A stretch of DNA of 64,000 nt from Cupriavidus necator N-1 (GCF_000219215.1 NC_015726.1:186001-250000); one strand, 5' to 3'; shown: positions 1 through 9,573, counted from the stretch's first letter. The notes: generated by a model from the sequence alone, not told the origin. Numbers and translations: made by a program.

Positions 1-18
1 ATGGGGCGACTGGGGCAC

Positions 19-1104
19 TCAGGCCAGGCAGTTCTCCAGGCCCTTGAGGATGGCGTCGCGGGGCAGGTCCACGCCGATGAACACCATGCGCGTGCCCGGG
101 GTCTCTTCCTCCCACTTGGCGCCGATGTCGCTGCCCATCAGCTGGTGGACCCCCTGGAACACCACTTTGCGGTCCACACCGTCCATATATAGTACGCCCT
201 TGTAGCGCAGCAGTTTTTCCCCGTACACGGCCAGGATGCCGGACAGGAATTCCTCCAGCTTGCCGTAGTGGAAGGGCTTGTCGCTGCGGAAGACGAACGA
301 CGCAATGCGGTCGGTATGGTGGTGGTGGTGATGGTGGTCGTGCGCGTGGCCATGGCCGTGCGCATGGTCGTGCCCGTGATCATGGCCGCAGTCGTCGCCG
401 CAATGCTCGCCGTGCTCATGGTCATGATCGTGGTCATGGTCGTCGGCGCGCAGGAATTCCGGGTCGATCTCCAGCTTGGCGTTCAGGTTGAAGCCGCGCA
501 GGTCGAAGATGGTGTCGATCGGCGCCTCGCCGAAGTTGACCAGGCGGATCGGCGCGCGCGGGTTCATGTGCAGCAGGCGGTGGCGCAGCTCGGCCACGTC
601 GGCTTCGGTCACCAGGTCGGACTTGGTGATGAAGATGGCGTCGGCAAAGCCAACCTGGCGCTGCGCCTCTTCCTGCTTGTCCAGCTGCAGGTGGGCGTGC
701 TTGGCGTCGACCAGCGTGATCACCGCGTCGAGCAGGTAGCGCGAGGCAATTTCCTCGTCCATGAAGAAGGTCTGCGCCACCGGGCCCGGGTTGGCCACGC
801 CGGTGGTCTCGATCACCACGCGGTCGAAGCCGATCTCGCCGGCGTCGCGGCGCGTCAGCAGCGTCGACAGCGCCTGCACCAGGTCGCCGCGGATGGTGCA
901 GCAGATGCAGCCGTTGCTCATCTGCACGATCTGCTCGCGGCCGTCCTGCACCAGGATCTCGTTGTCGATGTTCTCTTCGCCGAACTCGTTCTCGATGACG
1001 GCAATCTTCATGCCGTGTTGCTCGTTCAGGATGCGCTTGAGCAGGGTGGTCTTGCCGCTGCCGAGAAAGCCGGTCAGGATCGTGACCGGGGTCAGTTTGG
1101 ACAT
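19..1104 (-). CDS. CobW/COG0523 GTPase, probable zinc metallochaperone
   Basis: This 361-residue P-loop GTPase is of the COG0523 (CobW/YjiA/ZigA) family, which delivers zinc or other metals to client proteins. Visible motifs: Walker A GFLGSGKTT (residues 12-20), the family CxCC metal site CICC (66-69) and the guanine-specificity motif TKSD (160-163). A His/Asp-rich stretch at about 222-263, including seven consecutive His, joins the GTPase domain to the C-terminal CobW domain and probably binds metal. It starts 30 bp downstream of a Zur-like Fur-family gene on the same strand, so the two are probably one zinc-responsive operon. Zinc rather than cobalt is inferred from that neighbour. The family call is firm; the metal is an inference. 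Confidence 0.93.
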   Translation of the reverse strand: MSKLTPVTILTGFLGSGKTTLLKRILNEQHGMKIAVIENEFGEENIDNEILVQDGREQIVQMSNGCICCTIRGDLVQALSTLLTRRDAGEIGFDRVVIETTGVANPGPVAQTFFMDEEIASRYLLDAVITLVDAKHAHLQLDKQEEAQRQVGFADAIFITKSDLVTEADVAELRHRLLHMNPRAPIRLVNFGEAPIDTIFDLRGFNLNAKLEIDPEFLRADDHDHDHDHEHGEHCGDDCGHDHGHDHAHGHGHAHDHHHHHHHTDRIASFVFRSDKPFHYGKLEEFLSGILAVYGEKLLRYKGVLYMDGVDRKVVFQGVHQLMGSDIGAKWEEETPGTRMVFIGVDLPRDAILKGLENCLA

Positions 1105-1134
1105 TGTTGTTCTCCGGGTATGAGAGATTGCCGT

Positions 1135-1671
1135 TCAGTGCGAAGCGCCGCCGGGCGAGGCGGGCGCACGCTTGCCGCACTCGGCGCAGACGCCGTTCAC
1201 GGTCAGTTCGACATGTTCGATGGCAAAGCCGCTGGGCACGCGCGGCGCGGCCGGCTGCACCGGTGCGCTGGCATCGTCCAGGCAGAAGGTGCGGTCGCAG
1301 CGGGTGCAGTGGAAATGGCTGTGCTGGCGGTGCTCCTGCGCGCGCGCGGCCTCGTGCTCGACCAGGCTGAAGCGGAACACCCGGTCGTTGCCGGCACGCT
1401 TCTGCGCCACGCCCTGTTCCACCAGCCAGTCCAGCACGCGGTAGACGGTGACGCGGTCGATGGTCTCGCCCGGTTCGGGCAGGCGGTCGATCACGGCCTG
1501 GTGCGTCAGCGCCTCATCGCTGCCGATCAGGCAGGCCAGGATGCACAGCCGCGGCTGGGTCACGCGCGCGCCCAGCTGGCGCAGGCGCTCGTGGGCGGCT
1601 TCCAGGGACGCAGGGGTGGGGATCGCCGGTTCCGGCACAGCGGCCGGCCGGTCCGGACTGGGACGGGTCAT
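1135..1671 (-). CDS. zur: Fur-family metalloregulator, probably Zur
   Basis: A 178-residue Fur-superfamily repressor. An N-terminal winged helix (roughly 20-105) precedes a metal-binding dimerisation domain with the two structural zinc cysteine pairs, CTRC (C122, C125) and CAEC (C162, C165), and the His-rich HSHFHC segment at 117-122. The neighbouring COG0523 GTPase and a candidate operator palindrome just upstream favour Zur over Fur. The N-terminus is 15-20 residues longer than typical Zur and rich in Pro/Ala, so the true start may lie at a downstream codon. Expected role: zinc-dependent repression of this operon and of zinc uptake genes. Confidence 0.85.
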   Translation of the reverse strand: MTRPSPDRPAAVPEPAIPTPASLEAAHERLRQLGARVTQPRLCILACLIGSDEALTHQAVIDRLPEPGETIDRVTVYRVLDWLVEQGVAQKRAGNDRVFRFSLVEHEAARAQEHRQHSHFHCTRCDRTFCLDDASAPVQPAAPRVPSGFAIEHVELTVNGVCAECGKRAPASPGGASH

Positions 1672-1699
1672 GGGCAGATTTAACCATAGGCCCCCGGTT

Positions 1700-1718
1700 G
1701 ATGCAATTCAGTTGCGTC
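1700..1718. promoter_or_regulatory. candidate Zur operator palindrome
   Basis: An interrupted inverted repeat, GATGCAA-TTCAG-TTGCGTC, with arms matching at 6 of 7 positions. It lies 29 bp upstream of the zur start. The position and the dyad fit an autoregulatory site for a dimeric Fur-family repressor. It is not an exact copy of any consensus I can state with certainty. Confidence 0.4.
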
Positions 1719-1818
1719 AGCAGGCCGAATGGCGAAGCCGGCGCAGCCACGCCGATGGGGCGGTTTGCGCCTATGATCGGCACAGGACGACCTATAAGCC
1801 CCAGAGCGGAGACGACCC

Positions 1819-2718
1819 ATGCTGAATGACGCCAGCGCGCTGCTGTTCCCGAACTTCGAAACTTTCCGGCAGCGTGTCGGGGAGGTCGAGATCGCCGGCG
1901 TGCGCGGCGGTTCGGGGCCGCCGCTGCTGCTGTTGCACGGGCACCCGCAGAGCCACCTGATCTGGCACCGGGTGGCGCCGGCGCTGGCCGATCACTTCAC
2001 GGTGATCGCCACCGACCTGCGCGGCTACGGCAGCAGTTCGGCCCCGCCCGGCAATGCCGGCCACGAGCACTACAGCAAGCGCACCATGGCGCAGGACCAG
2101 GTCTCGCTGATGGCGGCATTTGGCTTCGAGCACTTTGCGCTGTGCGGCCACGACCGGGGTGCCCGCGTCGCGCACCGGCTGTGCATGGACCATCCGGAGG
2201 CGGTCAGCCGCGCCATGCTGCTGGACATCGCGCCCACGCTGGCGATGTACGAGCGCACCAGCATGGCCTTTGCCGCCGCCTACTGGCACTGGTTTTTCCT
2301 GATCCAGCCGGCGCCGTTCCCCGAGACGCTGATCAACGCCGAGCCCGATTTCTACATCGAGAAGCTGATGGGCCTGCGCCACGCGGGCCTGACGCCCTTC
2401 GCCCCCGACGCCATGGCGGCCTACACCGCGGCGATGCGCGACCCGGCGCGCGTGCATGCCATGTGCGAGGACTACCGCGCCGCCGCCACCATCGACCTGG
2501 AGCACGACCGCGCCGACCGCGAGGCCGGGCGCCGACTGGCGCTGCCGCTGCGCGTGCTGTGGGGCGAGCACGGCGTGGTGGCGCGCTGCTTCGAGCCGCT
2601 GGCGCTGTGGCAGGAGGTGGCCACCGACATCAGCGGCCAGGCGCTGCCGTGCGGGCACTACATCCCGGAAGAGGCCGCCGAGCCGCTGCTTGAGGAAATG
2701 CTCAGCTTCTTCCGTTAG
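1819..2718 (+). CDS. alpha/beta hydrolase, fluoroacetate (haloacetate) dehalogenase type
   Basis: A 299-residue alpha/beta hydrolase whose motifs match fluoroacetate dehalogenase rather than a generic esterase. The nucleophile elbow is GHDRGAR with Asp112 as nucleophile and the two carboxylate-binding arginines R113 and R116. The halide pocket shows the W-H-W triplet at 156-158, inside the YWHWFFLIQP block diagnostic of this family. The general-base histidine is H280 (CGHYIPEE). The family hydrolyses the C-F or C-Cl bond of haloacetates to glycolate. The gene stands alone, divergent from zur, and is followed by a Bug-type receptor gene that might supply an organic acid. The substrate is inferred from motifs only. 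Confidence 0.85.
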   Translation: MLNDASALLFPNFETFRQRVGEVEIAGVRGGSGPPLLLLHGHPQSHLIWHRVAPALADHFTVIATDLRGYGSSSAPPGNAGHEHYSKRTMAQDQVSLMAAFGFEHFALCGHDRGARVAHRLCMDHPEAVSRAMLLDIAPTLAMYERTSMAFAAAYWHWFFLIQPAPFPETLINAEPDFYIEKLMGLRHAGLTPFAPDAMAAYTAAMRDPARVHAMCEDYRAAATIDLEHDRADREAGRRLALPLRVLWGEHGVVARCFEPLALWQEVATDISGQALPCGHYIPEEAAEPLLEEMLSFFR

Positions 2719-3013
2719 GCCGCACCCGGTGTCACAAACGGCTGCCTTTGCAGCCGATCTCTGCCATATCTTCCCCGTTTCCCGCCATATGCGGCTGATT
2801 GCAGGCGGGTTAGCCCCTATACCTGCGTATTGTCTGGAGTTGCTAACATCAAGGCCCGCCCTTGCCGTTTACGGCAGGGCAGCGGAGCCAGCCGGCATGG
2901 TCCAAGAGCGCGGCCACAGAGACCGCGCCAGACGCGTCCCCCGCACAAGCAGGGGCCGGGCCGGCGGCAACGCATTGCAAGACGGGTATTGAAGGGAACC
3001 AGGAGAAGAAAGC

Positions 3014-4000
3014 ATGAAACGAGTGGTAAAGATGGTCGCGGGTGCGCTGGCAGTCAGCGCGATGGGAGTGGCGGCGGGCGCGTATGCGCAGGAATTCCCG
3101 GGCGGCAAGCCGATTTCGGCCGTGGTGCCGTTCTCCGCGGGCGGCCCGACCGACAAGGTCTCGCGTGAACTGACCGCGATCATGTCCAAGCACCTGGGCT
3201 CGACCATCGTGATCGAGAACCTGGGCGGCGCCGGCGGCACCATCGGCGCCAAGAAGGTCGCCCAGGCCAAGAACGACGGCCACACCGTGCTGATCCACCA
3301 TATCGGCATGGCCACGGCCCCGGCGCTGTACCGCAACCTGGGCTTTGATCCGCTCAAGGACTTCGAGATGATCGGCGAAATCGCCGACGTGCCGATGATC
3401 CTGGTCGGCAACAAGTCGCTGCCGCCGAACACCTTCAAGGACCTGCTGCCGTACATCAAGGCCAACGCCGGCAAGCTGTCGCTGGCCAATGCCGGCATCG
3501 GCTCGGCCTCGCACCTGTGCGGCCTGCTGTTCCAGAGCGCGATCCAGACCGAGCTGACCACCGTGCCGTACAAGGGCGCTGCGCCGGCACTGACCGATAT
3601 CCTGGGCGGCCAGGTCAACCTGCTGTGCGACCAGACCACCAATCTTGCCGGCCATCTCAAGGCCCACTCGGTCAAGCCGTACGCGGCCATGCAGGCACGC
3701 CGCGTGGAAGCGTTCAAGGATGTCCCGACCGCGGCCGAGCAGGGCATGCCGGGCGTGGAAGTGAAGGTCTGGCACGCCATGTACGCGCCCAAGGGCACGC
3801 CCAAGCCGGTGATCGACAAGCTGTCGGCGGCGCTGCAGAAGTCCGTGGCCGACCCGGCCTTCCGCGCCAAGATGGCCGAGCTGGGTGCCGAAGCGGTGCC
3901 GGCGCAGCGCGCCACGCCGGATTCGCTGCGCAATTACCTGACCGCCGAAATCAACAAGTGGACGCCGGTGATCAAGAAGGCCGGCGTATATGCCGACTGA
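3014..4000 (+). CDS. Bug-family periplasmic binding protein (tripartite tricarboxylate transporter receptor)
   Basis: A 328-residue Bug (TctC-like) solute receptor. A classic signal peptide with a basic start, a hydrophobic core and cleavage after AYA-Q (about residue 25) is followed by family motifs: PFSAGGPTD near the N-terminus, ENLGGAGGTIGA, and VPYKGAAPALTDILGGQV mid-protein. An AGGAGAA-type ribosome site precedes the ATG. No TctA/TctB membrane genes lie nearby, which is usual for the hugely expanded Bug family of Bordetella and Cupriavidus. The ligand is unknown; small carboxylates are typical. The unit ends at a strong terminator. Confidence 0.92.
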   Translation: MKRVVKMVAGALAVSAMGVAAGAYAQEFPGGKPISAVVPFSAGGPTDKVSRELTAIMSKHLGSTIVIENLGGAGGTIGAKKVAQAKNDGHTVLIHHIGMATAPALYRNLGFDPLKDFEMIGEIADVPMILVGNKSLPPNTFKDLLPYIKANAGKLSLANAGIGSASHLCGLLFQSAIQTELTTVPYKGAAPALTDILGGQVNLLCDQTTNLAGHLKAHSVKPYAAMQARRVEAFKDVPTAAEQGMPGVEVKVWHAMYAPKGTPKPVIDKLSAALQKSVADPAFRAKMAELGAEAVPAQRATPDSLRNYLTAEINKWTPVIKKAGVYAD

Positions 4001-4022
4001 TCCGGTGGCGTGATGCATAAGG

Positions 4023-4089
4023 CGCGCGGGCCCTGGCCCGCGCGTCGCCGGACAAGGGCCATGCGGCAGCGCATGGCCCTTTTTGTTTT
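4023..4089 (+). terminator. tandem hairpins with intrinsic terminator after the Bug gene
   Basis: Two perfect hairpins in series. The first is a 10-bp stem (4023-4032 with 4035-4044) on a 2-nt loop. The second is an 11-bp stem (4055-4065 with 4070-4080, loop GCAG) followed directly by TTTTGTTTT. The second is a textbook Rho-independent terminator; the first may be a stabiliser. Confidence 0.9.
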
Positions 4090-4229
4090 CTGGCGGGACC
4101 TCCGGCAGCCTGCCGGCAGGCATCCTATATTGGGTCAGATCGGGCGGCGCTTCCCGGAGCACGCGACAGGCCTTGAAACCGGCCAGGGGCGTCGCCAACT
4201 ACGGTCCTGACATATTCACGGAAGCCACC

Positions 4230-4766
4230 ATGGAACAGTATCACGGCACTACCATCGTCAGCGTCCGCCGCGGCAATCAGGTCGCACTTGGCGGTGATGG
4301 TCAGGTCACGCTCGGCAATATCGTGATGAAGGGCACCGCGCGCAAGGTGCGCCGCATCTACAACGGCAAGGTCCTGGTCGGGTTTGCCGGCAGCACCGCC
4401 GACGCCTTCTCGCTGCTGGACCGCTTCGAGGCCAAGCTGGAAAAGTACCAGGGCAACCTGACCCGCGCCGCGGTCGACCTGGCCAAGGACTGGCGTTCGG
4501 ACCGCGCCCTGCGCCGGCTGGAAGCCATGCTAATCACCGCCGACCGCGACACCACGCTGGTCATTACCGGCAACGGCGACGTGCTCGACCCCGAGGGCGG
4601 CATCGCCGCGATCGGCTCGGGTGGCGCGTATGCGCAGTCGGCCGCCAAGGCGCTGGTCGAGAACACCGAAATGGCGCCCAAGGACGTGGTCGAGAAAGCG
4701 CTGACCATCGCCGGCGAGCTCTGCATCTACACCAACACCAACTTCGTCATCGAGACGCTGGAATAA
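4230..4766 (+). CDS. hslV: ATP-dependent protease subunit HslV (ClpQ)
   Basis: A 178-residue proteasome-type peptidase, the proteolytic half of HslVU. The start at 4230 gives the betaproteobacterial N-terminus [14 protein letters not shown]. The catalytic threonine follows a six-residue propeptide, whereas E. coli HslV has only Met before it. GDGQVTLGN and the GSGGAYA motif are intact. HslU follows 50 bp later, so the two are one heat-shock operon. A CTTGAA hexamer at 4172-4177 resembles a sigma-32 -35 box, but I could not find a convincing partner -10. The reading frame is open further upstream to 4083, but family homology begins at 4230. Confidence 0.97.
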   Translation: MEQYHGTTIVSVRRGNQVALGGDGQVTLGNIVMKGTARKVRRIYNGKVLVGFAGSTADAFSLLDRFEAKLEKYQGNLTRAAVDLAKDWRSDRALRRLEAMLITADRDTTLVITGNGDVLDPEGGIAAIGSGGAYAQSAAKALVENTEMAPKDVVEKALTIAGELCIYTNTNFVIETLE

Positions 4767-4816
4767 GCGCAGGCCGGCCACCGCGCAGGCCGGCGCGCCC
4801 CCACTGAACGGATACC

Positions 4817-6148
<1,332 letters not shown>

Positions 6149-6173
6149 AGCCGGCGGCTGGGACACGATGCAG

Positions 6174-6203
6174 GGCGCACCATGGTGCGCCTTTTTTTTT
6201 TTT
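6174..6203 (+). terminator. intrinsic terminator of hslVU
   Basis: GGCGCACCATGGTGCGCC (6174-6191) is a perfect 18-bp palindrome followed by twelve consecutive T residues. This is a very strong Rho-independent terminator on the plus strand. Confidence 0.95.
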
Positions 6204-6224
6204 GTGGGTATTCGGGGCTCGTGA

Positions 6225-6278
6225 TTTTTGGCTTGGTGCCAAGCGCGACACCCGACCGTAATGGCACCAAGCCAAAAA
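6225..6278. repeat. perfect 16-bp inverted repeat downstream of hslU
   Basis: TTTTTGGCTTGGTGCC (6225-6240) is repeated exactly in inverted orientation at 6263-6278, separated by 22 bp. It lies in the 345-bp gap between hslU and the next gene, 21 bp after the hslU terminator T-tract. It could fold into a long stem-loop or act as a two-site operator. The rest of the gap (about 6280-6480) shows no other structure I can name. Confidence 0.85.
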
Positions 6279-6493
6279 CCACCATGCGCGAAGGCCTCAC
6301 CTGCCCGTCACCCGCACGGGACGTATTTCATGTCCAGGCGTTTCCACCTGCCACACCCCGGTAACCATCGTAAGCATTGGTAAGCCCGCTGGCGCACCCC
6401 TGCCGGCCGATGCGACCCTTGCGCACCTTGACGGTCGATTGACCGGTGCGGGAGCCACCGCATCCCCATCAACTCACTGGCAGGAGAAATCAG

Positions 6494-6787
6494 ATGGTCA
6501 ACTACAAGACCCGCCGAGTTGTGCTCACCACGGGTGGCCTGCTGGCCGCGCTGGCCGCGGCGACCGCGTTCCTGTGTGTGCGTCCGGCCATTCCGGCTGC
6601 CGAAGCGGCGCAATCGGGCACGGTCGGTGCGGCCGCTGCCGCGGCGGCGACGCTGGCGCTGGACTCGGGCGCGCTGTTCACGCTGGCGGACCGCCATGCC
6701 GGCGATGCCATGCGCATCGCACAAGGCAGCACGCCACAGGACCGTGCCGAGGGCCTGGACTGGGACTATGTCCAGCTGCGCCTGTAA
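6494..6787 (+). CDS. small hypothetical exported or membrane-anchored protein
   Basis: A 97-residue protein I do not recognise. The start at 6494 is set by GGCAGGAGA a few bases upstream. A basic N-terminus (KTRR) leads into a hydrophobic, Ala-rich segment at about 9-32 (a TM anchor or uncleaved signal), then a second Ala-rich run, then a polar tail ending in DWDYVQLRL. It is convergent with regA across a bidirectional terminator. It has GC-rich codon use like its neighbours, and no catalytic motif. It may be a lineage-restricted periplasmic protein. Confidence 0.6.
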   Translation: MVNYKTRRVVLTTGGLLAALAAATAFLCVRPAIPAAEAAQSGTVGAAAAAAATLALDSGALFTLADRHAGDAMRIAQGSTPQDRAEGLDWDYVQLRL

Positions 6788-6816
6788 CCCGGATGGCGCT
6801 TGCCATCGGGCATGTG

Positions 6817-6842
6817 AAAGGCCGCGCAAGGCGCGGCCTTTT
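6817..6842. terminator. bidirectional terminator between the orphan gene and regA
   Basis: The stem GGCCGCGC/GCGCGGCC (6820-6827 with 6831-6838) sits on a 3-nt loop, flanked by AAA on the left and TTTT on the right. It can serve both convergent genes. Confidence 0.8.
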
Positions 6843-6860
6843 CGCTTGTTGCCGTAACAA

Positions 6861-7472
6861 TTACCGCGACACCGGCCGCTTGCCCAGCTTGCGCTGCAAG
6901 GTGCGCCGGTGCATGTTCAGCGCCCGTGCCGTGGCGGAGATATTGCCGTCATGCTCGGCCAGCACGCGCTGGATATGCTCCCATTCCAGCCGCGCCACCG
7001 ACAGCGGCACCGGTTCTTCCAGCGCGGCCTGCGCCGCGTCTTCGGACACGCCTGCCATCAGCGCGGTCAGGATCGAATCGACATTGGCCGGCTTGGCCAG
7101 GTATTCGTCCGCGCCTTGCTTGACCGCCGCCACCGCGGTGGCGATGCTGGCGTAGCCGGTCAGGATCAGGATGCGTGCGTCCGGCAACGCCTGGCGCAGC
7201 GGCGACACCAGCTGCAGCCCCGATTCGGCGGGCACGGTGCTGCCGGCATCCGGCGGCGGCTCCAGGTGCAGGTCCAGCGTCACATAGGCAAACTCGATGC
7301 GTGATGCCAGCGCCAGTGCGGTGCGGCTGTCGTGCGCCACCTGCACGGCATAGCCGCGTCGCGTGAGCGCGCGTGCCAGGGTGCCGGCAAAGACTTCGTC
7401 GTCGTCGATGACCAGGAAGGGCGTGCCAGCCGGTGCGATGGCTTCGGGTACCGGGGGGAGGGTGTCGGTCAT
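6861..7472 (-). CDS. regA: response regulator, RegA/PrrA/ActR type
   Basis: A 203-residue redox response regulator. The receiver domain has the acidic pocket DDD (23-25), phospho-acceptor D67 (VTLDLHLE), LTGY and K127. The C-terminal Fis-type helix-turn-helix carries MHRRTLQRKLGKR, nearly invariant across RegA/PrrA/ActR. An unusual segment of about ten residues, Pro-rich, sits just after D67 where most homologues have a short loop. The start overlaps the regB stop by 4 bp (ATGA), so the pair is translationally coupled. The family controls respiration, cytochrome oxidases and carbon or hydrogen metabolism in response to redox state. Confidence 0.92.
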   Translation of the reverse strand: MTDTLPPVPEAIAPAGTPFLVIDDDEVFAGTLARALTRRGYAVQVAHDSRTALALASRIEFAYVTLDLHLEPPPDAGSTVPAESGLQLVSPLRQALPDARILILTGYASIATAVAAVKQGADEYLAKPANVDSILTALMAGVSEDAAQAALEEPVPLSVARLEWEHIQRVLAEHDGNISATARALNMHRRTLQRKLGKRPVSR

Positions 7473-8863
7473 GGGATTCGTGGTGCCATGGCGGCGGTGG
7501 CGGCGGATGCGGAAAGGGTGGACAGCGCGGGCAGGCGCAGCTCGGCAACGGTGCCGCCGCCGGCGCGGTCGTGCCAGGCCAGTTCGCCGCCCATCTGCCG
7601 GGCGGCGCTTTGCGCCAGGTACAGGCCGATGCCCTGGCCGCCGTGCTGGCTGGCCACCGGGGTTTCGCCCAGTTGGCCGCGCAGCATCTCGGGAATGCCG
7701 TCGCCGTGGTCGGCGATGCGGAACGACAGCCACGGCGCGGTATTGCCGGGCGCCATGGCGATCTGCAGCTGCAGCGGCTCCTGGCCGCGGCTCGCGGTTT
7801 GCTGGCTGCGCGCGGCGTTGTCCAGCAGGATGGTCAGGATCTGGCCCACGCGCGCGGTTTCCACCGCCTGCGCGCCGGCGCCCGGCGTGGCACTGGCCTG
7901 CAGGCTGGCGTTGGGGTGGCGCAGCTGCCAGCGCTCGGCAAAGGCCGGCAGCCAGCCGTCGATTCGCTGCGGCGCGAGCGTGGCCGGGTCTTCGCGCAGG
8001 CGCGCGAGCGTTGTGCGGCACAGCGCCAGCTGCTGTTCCATGGTCTGCAGGTCGGGCAGGTAACCGTTGATTGCGGAGGTGCCGCGGCCCGCGTCGGAGG
8101 CATCGGCACGCAGCTCGCCGGCGATGACCGCCAGCGTGGCCAGCGGCGTGCCGATCTCATGCGCGACCGCGGCGGCCTGGCCGTTCAGGTCTTCCACGCG
8201 CGCCTCGCGCAGCAGCTGCTCGCGCGCCAGGTTCAGCTGCGCCTCACGCTGGCGCAGCACGCCGGACAGGCGCGCCACGAACAGCGCGATCATCACCGCG
8301 CTGGCGACGAAGTTCAGCCACATGCCGGCCAGGTGGTAGTTCACCGCGTTGTCCGGGTTGTGCAGGTCCAGCGGCACATATTCGAACAGCAGCAGCGTGT
8401 AGCAGGCGAGCGCGTACAGCGCCAGCGCGATCACCTGGCGCCACGGCAGGATGGCGGCGGCAATGGCCAGCCCCGGCAGGTAGAACGAGACAAAGGGGTT
8501 GGTCGCGCCGCCGGTGTAGAACAGGATGGCCGACAGCGCGGTCAGGTCCACCAGCAGCTGGCCCATCAGCTCGGCCTCGCCGGGGGCGCTGTTGCGCCGC
8601 GTGTGCTGGCGCAGGCGCAGGCCGGTCAGCAGGTTGAACAGCGCCTGCAGGCCGAACACCACCAGCAGCGGCCCGTAGGGCAGGCGGATGCCGGCGATGG
8701 GCTCGCAGCTCAGCACGGTCAGCGCCTGTCCCGCCAGCAGTGCCCAGCGCAGCCAGAACAGCCGGCGCAGCGTCACCTGGCCATGGCGGGCGGAGGTGCC
8801 CGCCGGCAGTGGCGACAGGAAGGGGAGGTCGGGCAAGCGGGTCACGGCTGCGGCGGTGGTCAT
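7469..8863 (-). CDS. regB: redox sensor histidine kinase, RegB/PrrB type
   Basis: A 464-residue membrane kinase with about six N-terminal transmembrane helices (about 33-200). It contains the ubiquinone-binding motif GGATNPF (118-124), the RegB signature. The H-box is VAHEIGTPL with phospho-acceptor H235; N and G boxes follow (LLDNAARS, DHGDGIP, GQGIGLYLA). A cysteine in the dimerisation helix (QQLALCRTTL) is placed like the redox-active Cys of RegB; that equivalence is my inference. Translationally coupled to regA. A divergent copper chaperone gene upstream suggests regulation of cytochrome oxidase assembly. Confidence 0.93.
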   Translation of the reverse strand: MTTAAAVTRLPDLPFLSPLPAGTSARHGQVTLRRLFWLRWALLAGQALTVLSCEPIAGIRLPYGPLLVVFGLQALFNLLTGLRLRQHTRRNSAPGEAELMGQLLVDLTALSAILFYTGGATNPFVSFYLPGLAIAAAILPWRQVIALALYALACYTLLLFEYVPLDLHNPDNAVNYHLAGMWLNFVASAVMIALFVARLSGVLRQREAQLNLAREQLLREARVEDLNGQAAAVAHEIGTPLATLAVIAGELRADASDAGRGTSAINGYLPDLQTMEQQLALCRTTLARLREDPATLAPQRIDGWLPAFAERWQLRHPNASLQASATPGAGAQAVETARVGQILTILLDNAARSQQTASRGQEPLQLQIAMAPGNTAPWLSFRIADHGDGIPEMLRGQLGETPVASQHGGQGIGLYLAQSAARQMGGELAWHDRAGGGTVAELRLPALSTLSASAATAAMAPRIP

Positions 8864-9039
8864 GGCGCGAGTGTATCAATGCGGCCGCGGGGCACCGGTG
8901 CGTGCGACACCTTGCCGCATTGGCGCCGCGCCGGGCGGGCTGCCAGACTAGCCGGCTGTGCGTCGCATGGCGGGGTTGCCTGGGGCATGCACGGGCGGGC
9001 ATCGCCATGGTCTAATGTCTGCTTTCAGGAGAGCCTTTC

Positions 9040-9528
9040 ATGCAAGCCAAATTCCGCTCGGCCACGCTGGCCGCATCGGTCGCCCTCGCAGCGGCGCTGG
9101 CGTCCGGCGCCGCGCTGGCCCAGGTCGATGTCAGCAACGCCTGGGTGCGCGGCACGGTGCCGACCCAGACTGCCTCCGGCGCCTTCATGGTGCTGCACGC
9201 GCACGACGACGCGAAGCTGGTCGGCGTATCGTCGCCGGTGGGCGCGGCCGAGCTGCACGAAATGAAGATGGAAGGCAACGTGATGCGCATGCGCCAGGTC
9301 AAGTCGCTGGACCTGCCCAAGATGAAGGACGTCGAGCTGAAGCCGGGCGGCTACCATGTGATGCTGATGGACCTGAAGTCGCAGCTGAAGAAGGGTGACA
9401 CCGTGCCCATCACGCTGAAGATCGAGCAGGGCGGCAAGGTGACCGAGCAGAAGGTCACGGCCGAAGTGCGCGACATGGTGCCCGCTATCGCCGGCGCGAG
9501 CGGCGGCCACGGCGAACACAAGCACTGA
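9040..9528 (+). CDS. periplasmic copper chaperone PCu(A)C
   Basis: A 162-residue exported protein with a signal peptide (cleavage near ALA-Q, residue 28) and the PCu(A)C copper motif H-x10-M-x21-H-x-M. The ligands are H73, M84, H106 and M108, with exact spacing. The family delivers Cu(I) to the CuA site of cytochrome c oxidase or to cbb3 assembly. A short His-rich tail (HGEHKH) ends the protein. It is transcribed divergently from regBA across 176 bp. No SenC/Sco gene is adjacent. Confidence 0.93.
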   Translation: MQAKFRSATLAASVALAAALASGAALAQVDVSNAWVRGTVPTQTASGAFMVLHAHDDAKLVGVSSPVGAAELHEMKMEGNVMRMRQVKSLDLPKMKDVELKPGGYHVMLMDLKSQLKKGDTVPITLKIEQGGKVTEQKVTAEVRDMVPAIAGASGGHGEHKH

Positions 9529-9573
9529 GCGCCTGACGGGGCCCGGCCTCGTCCATCCACCCACCCAGTCATC

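Noticed and set aside
2860..2882. Hairpin GCCCTTGCCG-TTTA-CGGCAGGGC upstream of the Bug gene as a terminator or operator.
   Set aside because: The stem has a bulge, lacks a T-tract and sits in the middle of a 295-bp gap; it gives no decisive signal.
7433..9265. Long plus-strand open frame opposite regA and regB.
   Set aside because: A shadow of the regBA genes; the translation is a compositionally biased run without domains.
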